A stretch of DNA of 64,000 bases from Rhodobacterales bacterium HKCCE4037 (GTDB lineage: Bacteria > Pseudomonadota > Alphaproteobacteria > Rhodobacterales > Rhodobacteraceae), in contig WVSM01000003.1 in assembly GCA_015689645.1 (NCBI GenBank), positions 372,001 through 436,000 of the forward strand. Direction: 5' to 3'. Position numbers and translations under genes: made by a program. Below are positions 26,967-35,764 of this stretch, in pieces. Numbering within the stretch: position 1 is the first letter of the stretch; each line of letters begins with the position of its first letter. Below the pieces are notes generated by a model. It was not told where the DNA came from and searched no databases. It saw nothing but the letters and a program-made list of their open reading frames with translations.

Positions 26967-27122
26967 TCACTTCGGCTTGTCGTCGTAATCTTCCCGCAGG
27001 ATCCGGTGCGCATCGCCTTCCGGATCGTCGAACTGTCCCTTGCGCAGCATCCACCAGAAAGCCGCAAGGCCCACCGCGCCAAGGAACAGCGATACAGGAA
27101 TAAGTAGGCCGAGGATTTCCAT
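26967..27122 (-). CDS. ccoS: cbb3-type cytochrome oxidase assembly protein CcoS
   Basis: Single-pass membrane protein of 51 residues: a hydrophobic helix (MEILGLLIPVSLFLGAVGLA), then WWMLRKGQFDDPEGDAHRIL, the conserved CcoS signature, and an acidic tail. Needed for insertion of haem and copper into CcoN. The ATG at 27122 shares a base with the ccoI stop (TGATG); a longer frame upstream is out of family. Last gene of ccoGHIS. Confidence 0.93.
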   Translation of the reverse strand: MEILGLLIPVSLFLGAVGLAAFWWMLRKGQFDDPEGDAHRILREDYDDKPK

Positions 27123-29311
27123 CAGCGGAGCCTCAACGCGTTCAGCGACACCGTCAAGGAAGAGGACGACATCGCCAACGCCGCGATCAGTGGCGAACAC
27201 AGGCCCGCCACCGCCAGCGGCACGGCGAGCAGGTTGTAGACGCTGGCAATGGTGAAATTCTCCTTGATCCGGGCGCGCGCCGACACCGCCGTGCCCATCG
27301 CATCGAGCACCGGAGACAGGCTGCGCCCGGTCAGAACCATGTCCGAGGCCGCGCGTGCGGCCTCAAGCGCCGAGGCCGGCGAGATCGACACATGGGCCGC
27401 CGCCAGTGCCGCCGTATCGTTCATCCCGTCGCCCACCATCAGAACCTTCGCGCCACCTTCCGCCAGCGCCTGCACCGCCTCTGCCTTCGCTTCGGGGCGC
27501 GCTTCGGCGATGACCTCGGTGATACCAAGACGGGCCGCGAAAGCCTCCACCGCCGGGGCCACATCCCCCGAGATCAGCACGACGCGTTTGCCTTGTGCAT
27601 GGAGCGCCTCGACAACGTCTTCGGCCCCCTCGCGGACGCGGTCAGCGAATTTCAACGCCTGCACGGGACCATCCGCAAGGCGCAGGTAGGTCGCGGTTGT
27701 CCCCACCGCATTTCCTCCGCCTACCCACGCCACGCGTCCAAGGCGAACAGGCTCTCCCCGCCACGTGCCTTCGACGCCAAAGCCCGGCTTTTCCTGCAGA
27801 TGGGTCACCCGTGCAGGCGTGACCCCTTTCGCCTCCAGACCCTTTGCAAGGGCCCGGGCGAGGGGATGGGCAGAGGCCTGCGCCAGCGCAAGGGCGACGC
27901 GGGCCTTGTCCTCATCCAGATCTTCGAGTCCAAGGGGCTCGGGCGCGCCGTCGGTCAGCGTGCCGGTCTTGTCGAATGCTACCGTGTCCACTTCGGCCAG
28001 ACGTTCCAGCGCCGTGCCGTCCTTGATCAGCAGCCCCTTGCGGAACAGCCGGGCGGAGGCCGCCGTTGTCACGGCCGGCACCGCCAGCCCCAGCGCACAG
28101 GGGCAGGTGATGATCAGAACCGCAGCCGCGACGTTCAGCGCCACGCGCAGATCCCACGTATAGGCGAACCAACCTACAGCCGCGAGCACGGCCACAATAT
28201 GCACACCGGGCGCATAGAGCTTCGCCGCCGCATCGGCGAGCGAGGTGTAGTTCGAGCGTCCCGCTTCGGCCACGGCGACCAGATCGCCGATCCGCGCAAG
28301 CTCGGTATCGCGGCCAGCGGCCTCCACCGATACCGTGATCGCACCGGTCAGGTTGGCTTCGCCGGCATGAACCACGTCGCCGGGTGCTGCGGCAGCAGGC
28401 AGGGTCTCACCGGTCATGATCGAGCGGTCGAGTTCCGTGTGCCCGTCGGTCACGCGCCCGTCGACCGGGATACGCCCACCCGGCAGAACCCGCACCAGAT
28501 CACCGGGTCGCAGATCGGCGACGGCCACGGTCTCGGTCCCCTGCCCCGCAATGCGGAGCGCGCGCGGCACCTCCAGGGCGGCGAGTTCCTGCGCGGCGGA
28601 CCGTGCGTTGGCGCGCGTGCGGTGATCGAGATACCGCCCCGCCAGAAGGAAGGTGCAAAGCGCAATGGCCGCGTCGAAATAGGCGTGTTCACCCGACAGC
28701 ATGGTCTCGTAAAGCGACGTGCCGACCGCCAGCGAGATGGCCAGCGTGATCGGCACGTCCATGTTGAGCCGTCCGGCCCGCAGGGCCGCGAACGCCGACG
28801 AATAGAATGGCTGGCCTGCGAACAGCACCGCCGGGATGGCAATCGCCGCGCTGATCCAGTGCATCATGTCACGCGTCACGCCGTCGGCCCCGGACCAGAC
28901 CGCCACCGACAGCAGCATCACGTTCATCATTGCGAACACCGCCACAGCAAGGCGCATCAGAAGCGCCCGGCCGCGCGCATCGACCTCGGTCGCGGCCAGC
29001 ACACCGGGATCCAGCTCATGTGCCTCGTATCCCGCTTTCGACAGGACCGCGCAGAGCGTCTCTGCCTCCACTTCCGGCCCGGCCTCGACCGAGGCGCGGC
29101 GCAGCGTCAGGTTCACCCGCGCGTCGCGCACCCCCGGCACTGCCTGCAAGGCGCGCTCTACCCCCGAGATGCAGCCCGCGCAGTGGATGCCCGGCAGGGC
29201 CAGCATCAGGCGCCCATCGGTCATGGGCTTGCCTGCCAGCTGCTCTGCGAGCGGGGCTGCATCACAGGCCGGACAGGCAGAGGGGCGTTGAGGGTCGGCG
29301 AAGGCGGCCAT
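27122..29311 (-). CDS. ccoI: Copper-translocating P1B-type ATPase CcoI
   Basis: Copper pump of 729 residues that supplies Cu for cbb3 oxidase. The N-terminus has a CPAC pair (13-16) and a heavy-metal domain motif GIHCAGC (41-47). The transmembrane metal site ITCPCALGLAVP, phosphorylation motif DKTGTLTDG and hinge GDGMNDTAAL follow. The start is the ATG at 29311 (MAAFADPQ), four bases after ccoH; 22 further in-frame codons upstream lie within ccoH. About eight membrane helices are expected. Export-type homologues (CopA) are close, but the operon fixes the role. Confidence 0.94.
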   Translation of the reverse strand: MAAFADPQRPSACPACDAAPLAEQLAGKPMTDGRLMLALPGIHCAGCISGVERALQAVPGVRDARVNLTLRRASVEAGPEVEAETLCAVLSKAGYEAHELDPGVLAATEVDARGRALLMRLAVAVFAMMNVMLLSVAVWSGADGVTRDMMHWISAAIAIPAVLFAGQPFYSSAFAALRAGRLNMDVPITLAISLAVGTSLYETMLSGEHAYFDAAIALCTFLLAGRYLDHRTRANARSAAQELAALEVPRALRIAGQGTETVAVADLRPGDLVRVLPGGRIPVDGRVTDGHTELDRSIMTGETLPAAAAPGDVVHAGEANLTGAITVSVEAAGRDTELARIGDLVAVAEAGRSNYTSLADAAAKLYAPGVHIVAVLAAVGWFAYTWDLRVALNVAAAVLIITCPCALGLAVPAVTTAASARLFRKGLLIKDGTALERLAEVDTVAFDKTGTLTDGAPEPLGLEDLDEDKARVALALAQASAHPLARALAKGLEAKGVTPARVTHLQEKPGFGVEGTWRGEPVRLGRVAWVGGGNAVGTTATYLRLADGPVQALKFADRVREGAEDVVEALHAQGKRVVLISGDVAPAVEAFAARLGITEVIAEARPEAKAEAVQALAEGGAKVLMVGDGMNDTAALAAAHVSISPASALEAARAASDMVLTGRSLSPVLDAMGTAVSARARIKENFTIASVYNLLAVPLAVAGLCSPLIAALAMSSSSLTVSLNALRLR

Positions 29312-29315
29312 GATG

Positions 29316-29798
29316 TCAGCTGTCGCTATAGGTGAAGGTGATGTTGTGGCGATACTCGGTGCCGTCGCGCGCGACACCAGTCAGGCGCAGACGCCAGCGG
29401 CCTTCGGCCAATTCGGCCGGTGCGACGAGCACACCGTTCGCGCCACGGGTCAACTCGAGCACCTGGTCGTCGGCGCGGGTCGTGGGCCGGGTCAGCAGCG
29501 CCTCGAGCTCTGCCGGGTAGACTGGACGCCCCGTCCCGTCGACCAATGTCAGCCGCACCTCCCCTGCATCCGCCTCGGCCGACGCCACCCAGCCCAAAGC
29601 CTCCTGCGCCGCGCGGCGGTCATCGAAGGTCTGGCTGTCGGCGTAGCTGGAGTCGACCTCCAGCCCCGGGAAGGTCGACACCGCCTGCGTGGCCATGAAG
29701 ACATTCACGCCGATGATGATGCCGAAGCCACCCACGAACATGGCGGCCACGTGCCAGCCGGTCAGCTTGCGGGTGTTGTTGTCGATCGCGTCGGTCAT
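29316..29798 (-). CDS. ccoH: cbb3 oxidase assembly protein CcoH (FixH)
   Basis: Membrane protein of 160 residues with one N-terminal helix (GWHVAAMFVGGFGIIIGVN) and a periplasmic immunoglobulin-like domain containing the family patterns GLEVDSSYADSQTFDDRRAA and WVASAEADAGEVRLTLVD. It assists maturation of the cbb3 complex. The ATG overlaps the ccoG stop (ATGA). Confidence 0.93.
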   Translation of the reverse strand: MTDAIDNNTRKLTGWHVAAMFVGGFGIIIGVNVFMATQAVSTFPGLEVDSSYADSQTFDDRRAAQEALGWVASAEADAGEVRLTLVDGTGRPVYPAELEALLTRPTTRADDQVLELTRGANGVLVAPAELAEGRWRLRLTGVARDGTEYRHNITFTYSDS

Positions 29799-31309
29799 TG
29801 GTCATTCCGTCCGAAGAAGGTGGTGTTGCTATGGGCGCGTTCCTGCGTATCGAAATCCTCGACCCAGAAGCGGAAGTCGGTGCGCTCGCGCGCGGCCGGT
29901 GCATCCTCGGGCCGCGCGATGACGTAGACCCGTTGAAGGAGCGTCTCGTCCGCCGGCACCTCGACCATCAAGTCCTGCGACCCTTCCAGATTGACGCGCA
30001 GGATATCGTCGGAGGTCAGGCCGATCCGGAACGTCGTATCCTCCGCCGTCATGTTGCGGATGCGGATGTCGTAGGTGTTGCGCACCGACCCGTCGCTGAG
30101 CGTGACGAACTGCGGGTTGCGGATCTGGGCGACGGTCATGTCGATCTCGGACCGGATGAACAGGGCCACCACAAGGCCGATGCCAACGGCGGACCAGAGC
30201 GCCGTGTAGATCAGCGTGCGCGGGCGCAGGATGTGCCGCATGACCGGCACCTTCTTGTTCCCGGCGCGTTCATTGGCCTCGTCCGTCAGAGCGATGTAGT
30301 CGATCAGTCCGCGCGGCTGGCCGACCTTGTCCATGATCTCGTCACAGGCGTCGATGCAAAGCGCGCAGGTGATGCATTCGAGTTGCTGCCCGTCGCGGAT
30401 GTCGATCCCCATGGGGCAGACATTCACGCAGGCCATGCAGTCGATGCAGTCGCCGGGCGCCTGCACATCGGGCGCGGAGGTCGCGCCGGGTTCGGTTCCA
30501 CGGATCGTCGGCCCGGCGAGGCGCGAGCTGGCGATGGCGGCTTCAGCCATTTCGCGACGCTTCTTGCCCTTGCCGCGCGGCTCCCCCCGCCAGTCGCGGT
30601 AGGCCACGGTGATCGTGTGCTCGTCCATCATCGCGGCCTGGATGCGCGGCCACGGGCAGGCGTAGATGCAGATCTGTTCACGGGCGAAGCCGCCGAAGAT
30701 GAAGGTCGTCGCGGTCAAAAGGCCAACGGTGGCATAGGCCACGTAAGCCGCCTGCCCCGTCACGAGGTCGCGCAGCAGCGTGGGCGCATCGGCGAAGTAG
30801 AAGACCCAAGCGCCCCCTGTCGCCACGGCGATCAGCAGCCACACGATCCACTTGGTCACGCGCAGCCGCCACTTGTGGAAATCCCACTTGGCCTTCCACA
30901 GGCGCAGGCGCGCGTTGCGGTCGCCCTCGATCCAGCGTTCGACGGTGTAGAACAGGTCGGTCCAGACGGTTTGCGGGCAAGTGTAGCCGCACCAGACCCG
31001 GCCAAGCGCCGAGGTGAACAGGAACAGCCCCAGCCCCGCCATGATCAGCAGGCCTGCCACGAAATAGAATTCATGCGGCCAGATCTCGATCCAGAAGAAG
31101 AAGAAGCGCCGGTTGGCAAGGTCCACGAGGACCGCCTGATCGGGCAGCGACGGGCCACGGTCCCACCGGATCCAGGGGGTGATGTAATAGATCCCGAGGG
31201 TGACGATCATGATCACCCATTTCAGGTTCCGGAACTTGCCGCTCACGCGTTTGGGAAAAATCGGCTCCTGTGCCGCGTAGAGCTTCGGCGTGGTTTCACT
31301 CGCTGACAT
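29795..31309 (-). CDS. ccoG: cbb3 oxidase accessory protein CcoG (FixG/RdxB)
   Basis: Polytopic iron-sulfur membrane protein of 504 residues, involved in copper/redox steps of cbb3 assembly. It has about five membrane helices, a GYTCPQTVWTDLF segment, a YACPWPRIQ segment, and two ferredoxin-type clusters: CIDCMACVNVCPMGID and CITCALCIDACDEIMD. The C-terminal domain is periplasmic and immunoglobulin-like. The ATG at 31309 begins ccoGHIS. An FNR-type box lies about 70 bases upstream, so this half has its own low-oxygen promoter. Confidence 0.95.
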   Translation of the reverse strand: MSASETTPKLYAAQEPIFPKRVSGKFRNLKWVIMIVTLGIYYITPWIRWDRGPSLPDQAVLVDLANRRFFFFWIEIWPHEFYFVAGLLIMAGLGLFLFTSALGRVWCGYTCPQTVWTDLFYTVERWIEGDRNARLRLWKAKWDFHKWRLRVTKWIVWLLIAVATGGAWVFYFADAPTLLRDLVTGQAAYVAYATVGLLTATTFIFGGFAREQICIYACPWPRIQAAMMDEHTITVAYRDWRGEPRGKGKKRREMAEAAIASSRLAGPTIRGTEPGATSAPDVQAPGDCIDCMACVNVCPMGIDIRDGQQLECITCALCIDACDEIMDKVGQPRGLIDYIALTDEANERAGNKKVPVMRHILRPRTLIYTALWSAVGIGLVVALFIRSEIDMTVAQIRNPQFVTLSDGSVRNTYDIRIRNMTAEDTTFRIGLTSDDILRVNLEGSQDLMVEVPADETLLQRVYVIARPEDAPAARERTDFRFWVEDFDTQERAHSNTTFFGRNDQ

Positions 31310-31379
31310 GTCGGAAGGGTCCCGTAGATTCGTTCTGTTCTGCGCAGGGTCTTCCTAGAAGGTCGCGTTTGCCCATTCA

Positions 31380-31393
31380 TTGATGTGGATCAA
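31380..31393. promoter_or_regulatory. FNR/FnrL box upstream of ccoG
   Basis: TTGATGTGGATCAA is a perfect TTGAT-N4-ATCAA dyad, the consensus for FNR/FnrL. Its centre is 77 bases upstream of the ccoG ATG and downstream of the terminator of the preceding small gene. It fits class II activation of ccoGHIS at low oxygen by the FnrL encoded at 35765-36511. Confidence 0.85.
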
Positions 31394-31408
31394 CCCGGTG
31401 TCCGAAAC

Positions 31409-31439
31409 GAAAAAGGAGCGCCTCGTTACCGGGCGCTCC
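31409..31439 (-). terminator. Rho-independent terminator of the pilin-like gene
   Basis: Read leftward, GGAGCGCC and GGCGCTCC form a perfect 8-bp stem with a nine-base loop, followed by five T residues. It ends the small gene at 31464-31892 and insulates it from ccoG. Confidence 0.85.
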
Positions 31440-31463
31440 GTCATGTCGGGCAGATCCGACCGA

Positions 31464-31892
31464 TCAGGCGGATGGAACGTCGAGCTGGCGACGCTCGGCT
31501 TCTTCACGTGCAGCCCAATAGTGATCGTGAGCGTAGTCATCCTCACCCGGCTCAGCATCGGCAGCATGGGCGTAGCTCTCGATTTCTTCGAGCAGTCGTT
31601 CATCCGAGTAGCCTTCTGTCTCAAAATACTCGGGCCATGGCAGCCACAGCTGATCCTCGGGCACATAGGCTGTCCATTCCAAGGCAGTGACGCTTCCGAA
31701 AGAGGTCCGGATTTCCATGTTTGCCAGAGTTTGGCCCGTGTCGTTGGACAGGTTTTCGACCCCGCCCGAGGCGATGGCAATCGTGGCCAGGCCCAAGCCG
31801 ACAAGGCCTGCGGTCAGCACGACCCAGTCGACGGTTACGGCGCCGGATTCATCCGCGATGAATGAGGTGGAGGTGTTGTGGTGTTTGAACAT
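31464..31892 (-). CDS. Small Flp/type IVb pilin-like protein of unknown role
   Basis: Protein of 142 residues. Near the N-terminus, FIADESGAVTVDWVVLTAGL followed by more hydrophobic residues resembles class IVb prepilins: a Gly before the mature hydrophobic helix and an acidic residue (Asp) five positions later. The C-terminal two thirds are acidic and rich in Glu, Tyr and Ala, unlike short Flp pilins of about 55-60 residues. No tad/cpa export genes are in view. It splits ccoNOQP from ccoGHIS and has its own terminator. The ribosome site is weak. Function unknown. Confidence 0.65.
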   Translation of the reverse strand: MFKHHNTSTSFIADESGAVTVDWVVLTAGLVGLGLATIAIASGGVENLSNDTGQTLANMEIRTSFGSVTALEWTAYVPEDQLWLPWPEYFETEGYSDERLLEEIESYAHAADAEPGEDDYAHDHYWAAREEAERRQLDVPSA

Positions 31893-32015
31893 GATTACGG
31901 GTGTCCCATGAAGCGTGATGCGACTTCATCGCACCGGATTGTGGTTCATCACGGAACAGACCAAGACCATTTTCGGATAAATTGAGGCTTTATCTGGATG
32001 CTGCAGATGCAAAGG

Positions 32016-32119
32016 GGTGTCAGCCCCACGGTAAAGCGCGAACAGGACGCGGGGCTGACACCTGACCGTAGCAGGGTGAGGCTACGGTGTTCTTGATCGC
32101 GGGCGCGCGGATGGCGCCC
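32016..32119. terminator. Three stacked hairpins downstream of ccoP
   Basis: Three inverted repeats follow each other: GGTGTCAGCCCC (32016-32027) with its exact inverse at 32051-32062; ACCGTAGC (32065-32072) with GCTACGGT (32081-32088); and GGGCGC (32101-32106) with GCGCCC (32114-32119). None has a T-run. Together they probably stop or slow the leftward ccoNOQP transcript and protect its 3' end. The rest of the 31893-32130 gap shows no gene. Confidence 0.6.
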
Positions 32120-32130
32120 TCGCCTTTGAA

Positions 32131-33054
32131 TTACTCGCCGCCGCCCAAGCCGTGGACGTAGATGGCGGTTGCGTTGACCTCTGCCTCGCTCAGGCGCAGG
32201 GACCACGCGGGCATCACGCCGAAGCGCGCATGGCGCACGGTTTCCTCGATGGCCTCGGGCGTGCCGCCGTAAAGCCAGATCGCATCGGTCAGGTTCGGCG
32301 CGCCAAGGAAGCGGTCCCCGGTGCCGGCATCGCCATGGCAGGCCGCGCAATTGTCGAGGAAGATGGTCTCACCGGCGCTGGCCAGCTCTTCGTCATAGGT
32401 CTGGCTGATGGCATTGACGCCGTCGCCGTCCTCATCCGACAGGCTCATCGCGTAGTTGACGACCTGCGAGATCTCCTCGTCAGCGAGAATGCCTTCGAAG
32501 GCGGTCATCTCGGACCAGCGCGCGTCCGGATCATCCTCGTTGCGGATGCCGTGGGCGATGGTGGCCTGGATGTCCTCCAGCGTGCCGCCCCAGAGCCAGT
32601 CGTCGTCCAGCAGGTTGGGATACCCCGCCGCCTGCACGCCGGCCGCACCGGCACCGTGGCATTGCGAGCACCACGTGGTGAAGGTCGACTCGCCCGCCTG
32701 AACCGCGAAGTTGTAGAGGTCCGGATTGTCTTCCCGTGTGACCGTGGTGAGGTCCACCTCGGTCAATTGCTGGCGCAGATCGGCGTTCAACGCATCGAAG
32801 CGGTCGATCTCCTCGGCGACCTGTGCACGGGTCGAGAACCCCAGCACCCCGGCCGTCGCCCCGCTGATCCCCGGCCATGCCGGATAGAGCACCGAATAGG
32901 CGACGCCCCAGATGATGGTCAGGTAGAAGCACCACAGCCACCACCGCGGGAGGGGGTTGTTGAACTCCTTGATGCCGTCCCAGCTGTGGCCCGTGGTTTC
33001 CGGGTCACCGTCTTGCAGGACCTGCTCTTCGGGATGGTTTCTCTGGTCGGTCAT
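32131..33054 (-). CDS. ccoP: cbb3-type cytochrome c oxidase subunit III (dihaem cytochrome c)
   Basis: Membrane-anchored dihaem cytochrome of 307 residues that passes electrons to CcoO/CcoN. One N-terminal helix region (PRWWLWCFYLTIIWGVAYSV) is followed by two cytochrome c domains with haem motifs CSQCH and CAACH and their distal Met ligands (e.g. FGVMPAW). The ATG overlaps the ccoQ stop (ATGA). Last gene of ccoNOQP. Confidence 0.96.
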   Translation of the reverse strand: MTDQRNHPEEQVLQDGDPETTGHSWDGIKEFNNPLPRWWLWCFYLTIIWGVAYSVLYPAWPGISGATAGVLGFSTRAQVAEEIDRFDALNADLRQQLTEVDLTTVTREDNPDLYNFAVQAGESTFTTWCSQCHGAGAAGVQAAGYPNLLDDDWLWGGTLEDIQATIAHGIRNEDDPDARWSEMTAFEGILADEEISQVVNYAMSLSDEDGDGVNAISQTYDEELASAGETIFLDNCAACHGDAGTGDRFLGAPNLTDAIWLYGGTPEAIEETVRHARFGVMPAWSLRLSEAEVNATAIYVHGLGGGE

Positions 33055-33239
33055 TGCTGCGCCTCCTGCCCGTCATCTGCGGCGGGCTTATCGTCATGGC
33101 GGAAAGGGATTGCCGCGCTGTCGGCATGCAGCCGCTTGGAGCCGGGCCGCAGGGCGAAAAGCACGAAGCCGAGGAAGCTGGCGAACAGGAAGATCGTGCC
33201 GATGCTTCCCGACAGCCCGCGAAGGAATTCATAATCCAT
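33051..33239 (-). CDS. ccoQ: cbb3-type oxidase small subunit CcoQ
   Basis: Small protein of 62 residues with one membrane helix (GSIGTIFLFASFLGFVLFAL) and a charged cytoplasmic tail, RPGSKRLHADSAAIPF. CcoQ stabilises the oxidase and in Rhodobacter links it to redox signalling. It lies 12 bases after ccoO and overlaps ccoP. Confidence 0.92.
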   Translation of the reverse strand: MDYEFLRGLSGSIGTIFLFASFLGFVLFALRPGSKRLHADSAAIPFRHDDKPAADDGQEAQQ

Positions 33240-33251
33240 ATCGCGTCCTCC

Positions 33252-33974
33252 CTAGCGGCTTTCGTCCGGCGTGAAGGTCGAGAAATCGACCAGCGTGCCG
33301 AGCATTTGCAGGTAGGCGATCAGCGCATCCATTTCGGTCACGGCGGGGTTGCCGTCGAAATCGCGTTGCTGCGCGCCGGGATAGCGTTCCACCACGCCGG
33401 GGTCACCGAAATCGGTCGCCTGCTCGATGAAGTCGAGCGACGCCAGTTCCAGCTGTTCCTCGGTGTAGGGCACGCCGACGAAGGCATGAGTCTCCATCAG
33501 GTCGCCGATGCGGGCACCGGTGATCTCGTTGTCCGCAAGGAATGCGTAGGACGGCATGATCGACTGCGGCACGACCGACTGCGGATTGACCAGGTGGTCA
33601 TAGTGCCACTCGTCCGAGTAGCGCCCGCCGACCCGGGCGAGGTCCGGCCCGGTCCGTTTGGAGCCCCATTGGAACGGGTGGTCGTACTGGCTTTCAGCCG
33701 CAAGGCTGTAGTGTCCGTACCGCTCCACCTCGTCCCGCATCGGACGGATCATCTGGCTGTGGCAGACATAGCAGCCCTCGCGGACGTAGACCTCGCGGCC
33801 CGCCAGTTCCAGCGGGGAATAGGGGCGCATGCCCTCCACATCCTCGATGGTGTTCTCAAGGTAGAACAGCGGGGCGATTTCCACGATGCCACCGATGGTG
33901 ACGACGACGAAACTGAGCGCCAGCAGAAGCGTGGCATTGGTTTCGATCTTCTTGTGTTGGTCAAGAATGGCCAT
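33252..33974 (-). CDS. ccoO: cbb3-type cytochrome c oxidase subunit II (monohaem cytochrome c)
   Basis: Membrane-anchored monohaem cytochrome c of 240 residues. The N-terminal helix is [19 protein letters not shown], the haem motif [12 protein letters not shown], and further conserved segments are [20 protein letters not shown] and IMPSYAFL with the Met ligand. Takes electrons from CcoP and passes them to CcoN. Fourteen bases downstream of ccoN. Confidence 0.96.
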   Translation of the reverse strand: MAILDQHKKIETNATLLLALSFVVVTIGGIVEIAPLFYLENTIEDVEGMRPYSPLELAGREVYVREGCYVCHSQMIRPMRDEVERYGHYSLAAESQYDHPFQWGSKRTGPDLARVGGRYSDEWHYDHLVNPQSVVPQSIMPSYAFLADNEITGARIGDLMETHAFVGVPYTEEQLELASLDFIEQATDFGDPGVVERYPGAQQRDFDGNPAVTEMDALIAYLQMLGTLVDFSTFTPDESR

Positions 33975-33988
33975 TTGTTCAGCCCTCC

Positions 33989-35584
33989 TTATTCAGCGGG
34001 GACCAGGTCGGAGGTGGGCTTCGCGCCCGCCGACCGAACGGTCATCCAGAGGTTCCAGGCCATGATCAGCGCGCCGGAGAGGAACATGACCCCACCCAGT
34101 CCGCGGACCACGTACATCGGGAATTTCGCTTCCACGGTGTCGGCGAAGGAGTTCACGAGGAAACCCTGCGCGTCGACTTCGCGCCACATCAGGCCTTCCA
34201 TGATCCCGGTCACCCACATCGAGGCGGCGTAGAGAACGATCCCCACGGTCGCGAGCCAGAAGTGCCAGCTGACGGCGCGGAGGCTGTAGAGCTTCGTGTG
34301 CCACAGTTTCGGGAACAGGTAGTAGAGCATCCCGAAGGTGATCATCCCGTTCCAGCCGAGCGCGCCCGAGTGCACGTGACCGATGGTCCAGTCCGTGTAG
34401 TGCGACAGCGAGTTCACCGCGCGGATCGACATCATCGGGCCTTCGAAGGTCGACATGCCGTAGAAGGCGAGCGAGGTCACCATCATCCGCAGGATCGGGT
34501 CGGTGCGCAGCTTGTCCCATGCCCCTTGCAGGGTCATCAGGCCGTTGATCATGCCACCCCAGGACGGCATCCACAGGATCACCGAGAACACCATGCCGAG
34601 GGTCGAGGCCCAGTCCGGCAGCGCGGTGTAATGCAGGTGGTGGGGTCCGGCCCAGATATAGAGGAAGATCAGCGCCCAGAAGTGGATGATCGACAGCTTG
34701 TAGCTGTAGACCGGGCGTTCGGCCTGCTTCGGCACGAAGTAGTACATCATGCCGAGGAAGCCCGCGGTCAGGAAGAAACCCACGGCGTTGTGGCCGTACC
34801 ACCACTGCGTCATCGCGTTCTGCACGCCCGAGAACACCTGGACCGAGCGCGAACCCCAGATCGAGACCGGGATCGACAGGTTGTTGACCACGTGCAGCAT
34901 TGCCACCGTGATGATGAACGACAGCAGGAACCAGTTCGCGACGTAGATATGCGGCTCTTTCCGCTTCAAGAGCGTGCCGACATAGACGATCAGGAACACG
35001 ACCCAGACGATGGTCAGCCACAGGTCGACGTACCATTCAGGCTCCGCATATTCCTGGCTCTGCGTGGCACCAAGAAGGTAGCCGGTCGCGGCCATGACGA
35101 TGAAGAGCTGGTAGCCCCAGAAGACGAACCACGTCGCATTGCCGCCCCACATCCGCACCGCGCTGGTGCGCTGCACGATGTAGAACGATGCCGCCAGAAG
35201 CGCGTTGCCCCCGAAGGCGAAGATCACCGCCGAGGTGTGCAGCGGGCGCAGGCGTCCGAAGTTGGCATAGCCCTCGGCCCACTGGAAGTTCAGTTCCGGA
35301 AAGGCCAGCTGGAACGCGATGAAGACACCCGCAAGGAAGCCCACGACACCCCAGAAGGCGGTTGCGATTGCGGCGGCCCTGACGGGTCCGTCCATGTATT
35401 CCCCGGTCGGCACCGCCACGGCAGGCTCGCCCGTGCGGCGGAGCTGCCACAGGAACAGGCCGCCGGCGACCACCATGATAATAAGCGCGTGCAACTTGTA
35501 AGCCGCGTCGAGGCCGTAATTCGCTGCGATGGCAGCGCAAATGGCGACGAGCCCAAGAATGGCGAGCTTTATGTAATCAAGCAT
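33989..35584 (-). CDS. ccoN: cbb3-type cytochrome c oxidase subunit I
   Basis: Catalytic haem b / haem b3-CuB subunit of 531 residues with about 12-14 membrane helices. Ligand-bearing regions include [41 protein letters not shown] and [12 protein letters not shown]. It reduces oxygen to water with high affinity. The ATG at 35584 (MLDYIKLAI) has AAGGGA upstream; a 48-codon in-frame extension runs through the FNR box and is rejected. First gene of ccoNOQP, under an FNR-type box at 35682. Confidence 0.97.
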   Translation of the reverse strand: MLDYIKLAILGLVAICAAIAANYGLDAAYKLHALIIMVVAGGLFLWQLRRTGEPAVAVPTGEYMDGPVRAAAIATAFWGVVGFLAGVFIAFQLAFPELNFQWAEGYANFGRLRPLHTSAVIFAFGGNALLAASFYIVQRTSAVRMWGGNATWFVFWGYQLFIVMAATGYLLGATQSQEYAEPEWYVDLWLTIVWVVFLIVYVGTLLKRKEPHIYVANWFLLSFIITVAMLHVVNNLSIPVSIWGSRSVQVFSGVQNAMTQWWYGHNAVGFFLTAGFLGMMYYFVPKQAERPVYSYKLSIIHFWALIFLYIWAGPHHLHYTALPDWASTLGMVFSVILWMPSWGGMINGLMTLQGAWDKLRTDPILRMMVTSLAFYGMSTFEGPMMSIRAVNSLSHYTDWTIGHVHSGALGWNGMITFGMLYYLFPKLWHTKLYSLRAVSWHFWLATVGIVLYAASMWVTGIMEGLMWREVDAQGFLVNSFADTVEAKFPMYVVRGLGGVMFLSGALIMAWNLWMTVRSAGAKPTSDLVPAE

Positions 35585-35681
35585 CGTTCGTCCCTTCACC
35601 TTTCCCCGGGGACCGACCGAATCTGGACGGACCACGGGCATTTCTTTGATCCGGGTTTTCGCGATTTCAGCCGGGCAAACC

Positions 35682-35695
35682 TTGATCTGGGTCAA
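35682..35695. promoter_or_regulatory. FNR/FnrL box upstream of ccoN
   Basis: TTGATCTGGGTCAA matches TTGAT-N4-ATCAA with one mismatch. Its centre is about 104 bases upstream of the ccoN ATG, consistent with low-oxygen activation of ccoNOQP. The same 14 bases, with similar flanks, occur between fnrL and hemN. Confidence 0.8.
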
Positions 35696-35710
35696 GCAAG
35701 GGTCAGAAAA

Positions 35711-35738
35711 CGAAAAACGCCCCGGCATTCGGGGCGTT
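35711..35738 (-). terminator. Rho-independent terminator of fnrL
   Basis: Read leftward, AACGCCCC and GGGGCGTT form an 8-bp stem with a seven-base loop, followed by T residues. It separates fnrL from the ccoN promoter, 26 bases past the fnrL stop. Confidence 0.85.
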
Positions 35739-35764
35739 CATGGCACTCTCGGTTCGTGGAGGGG

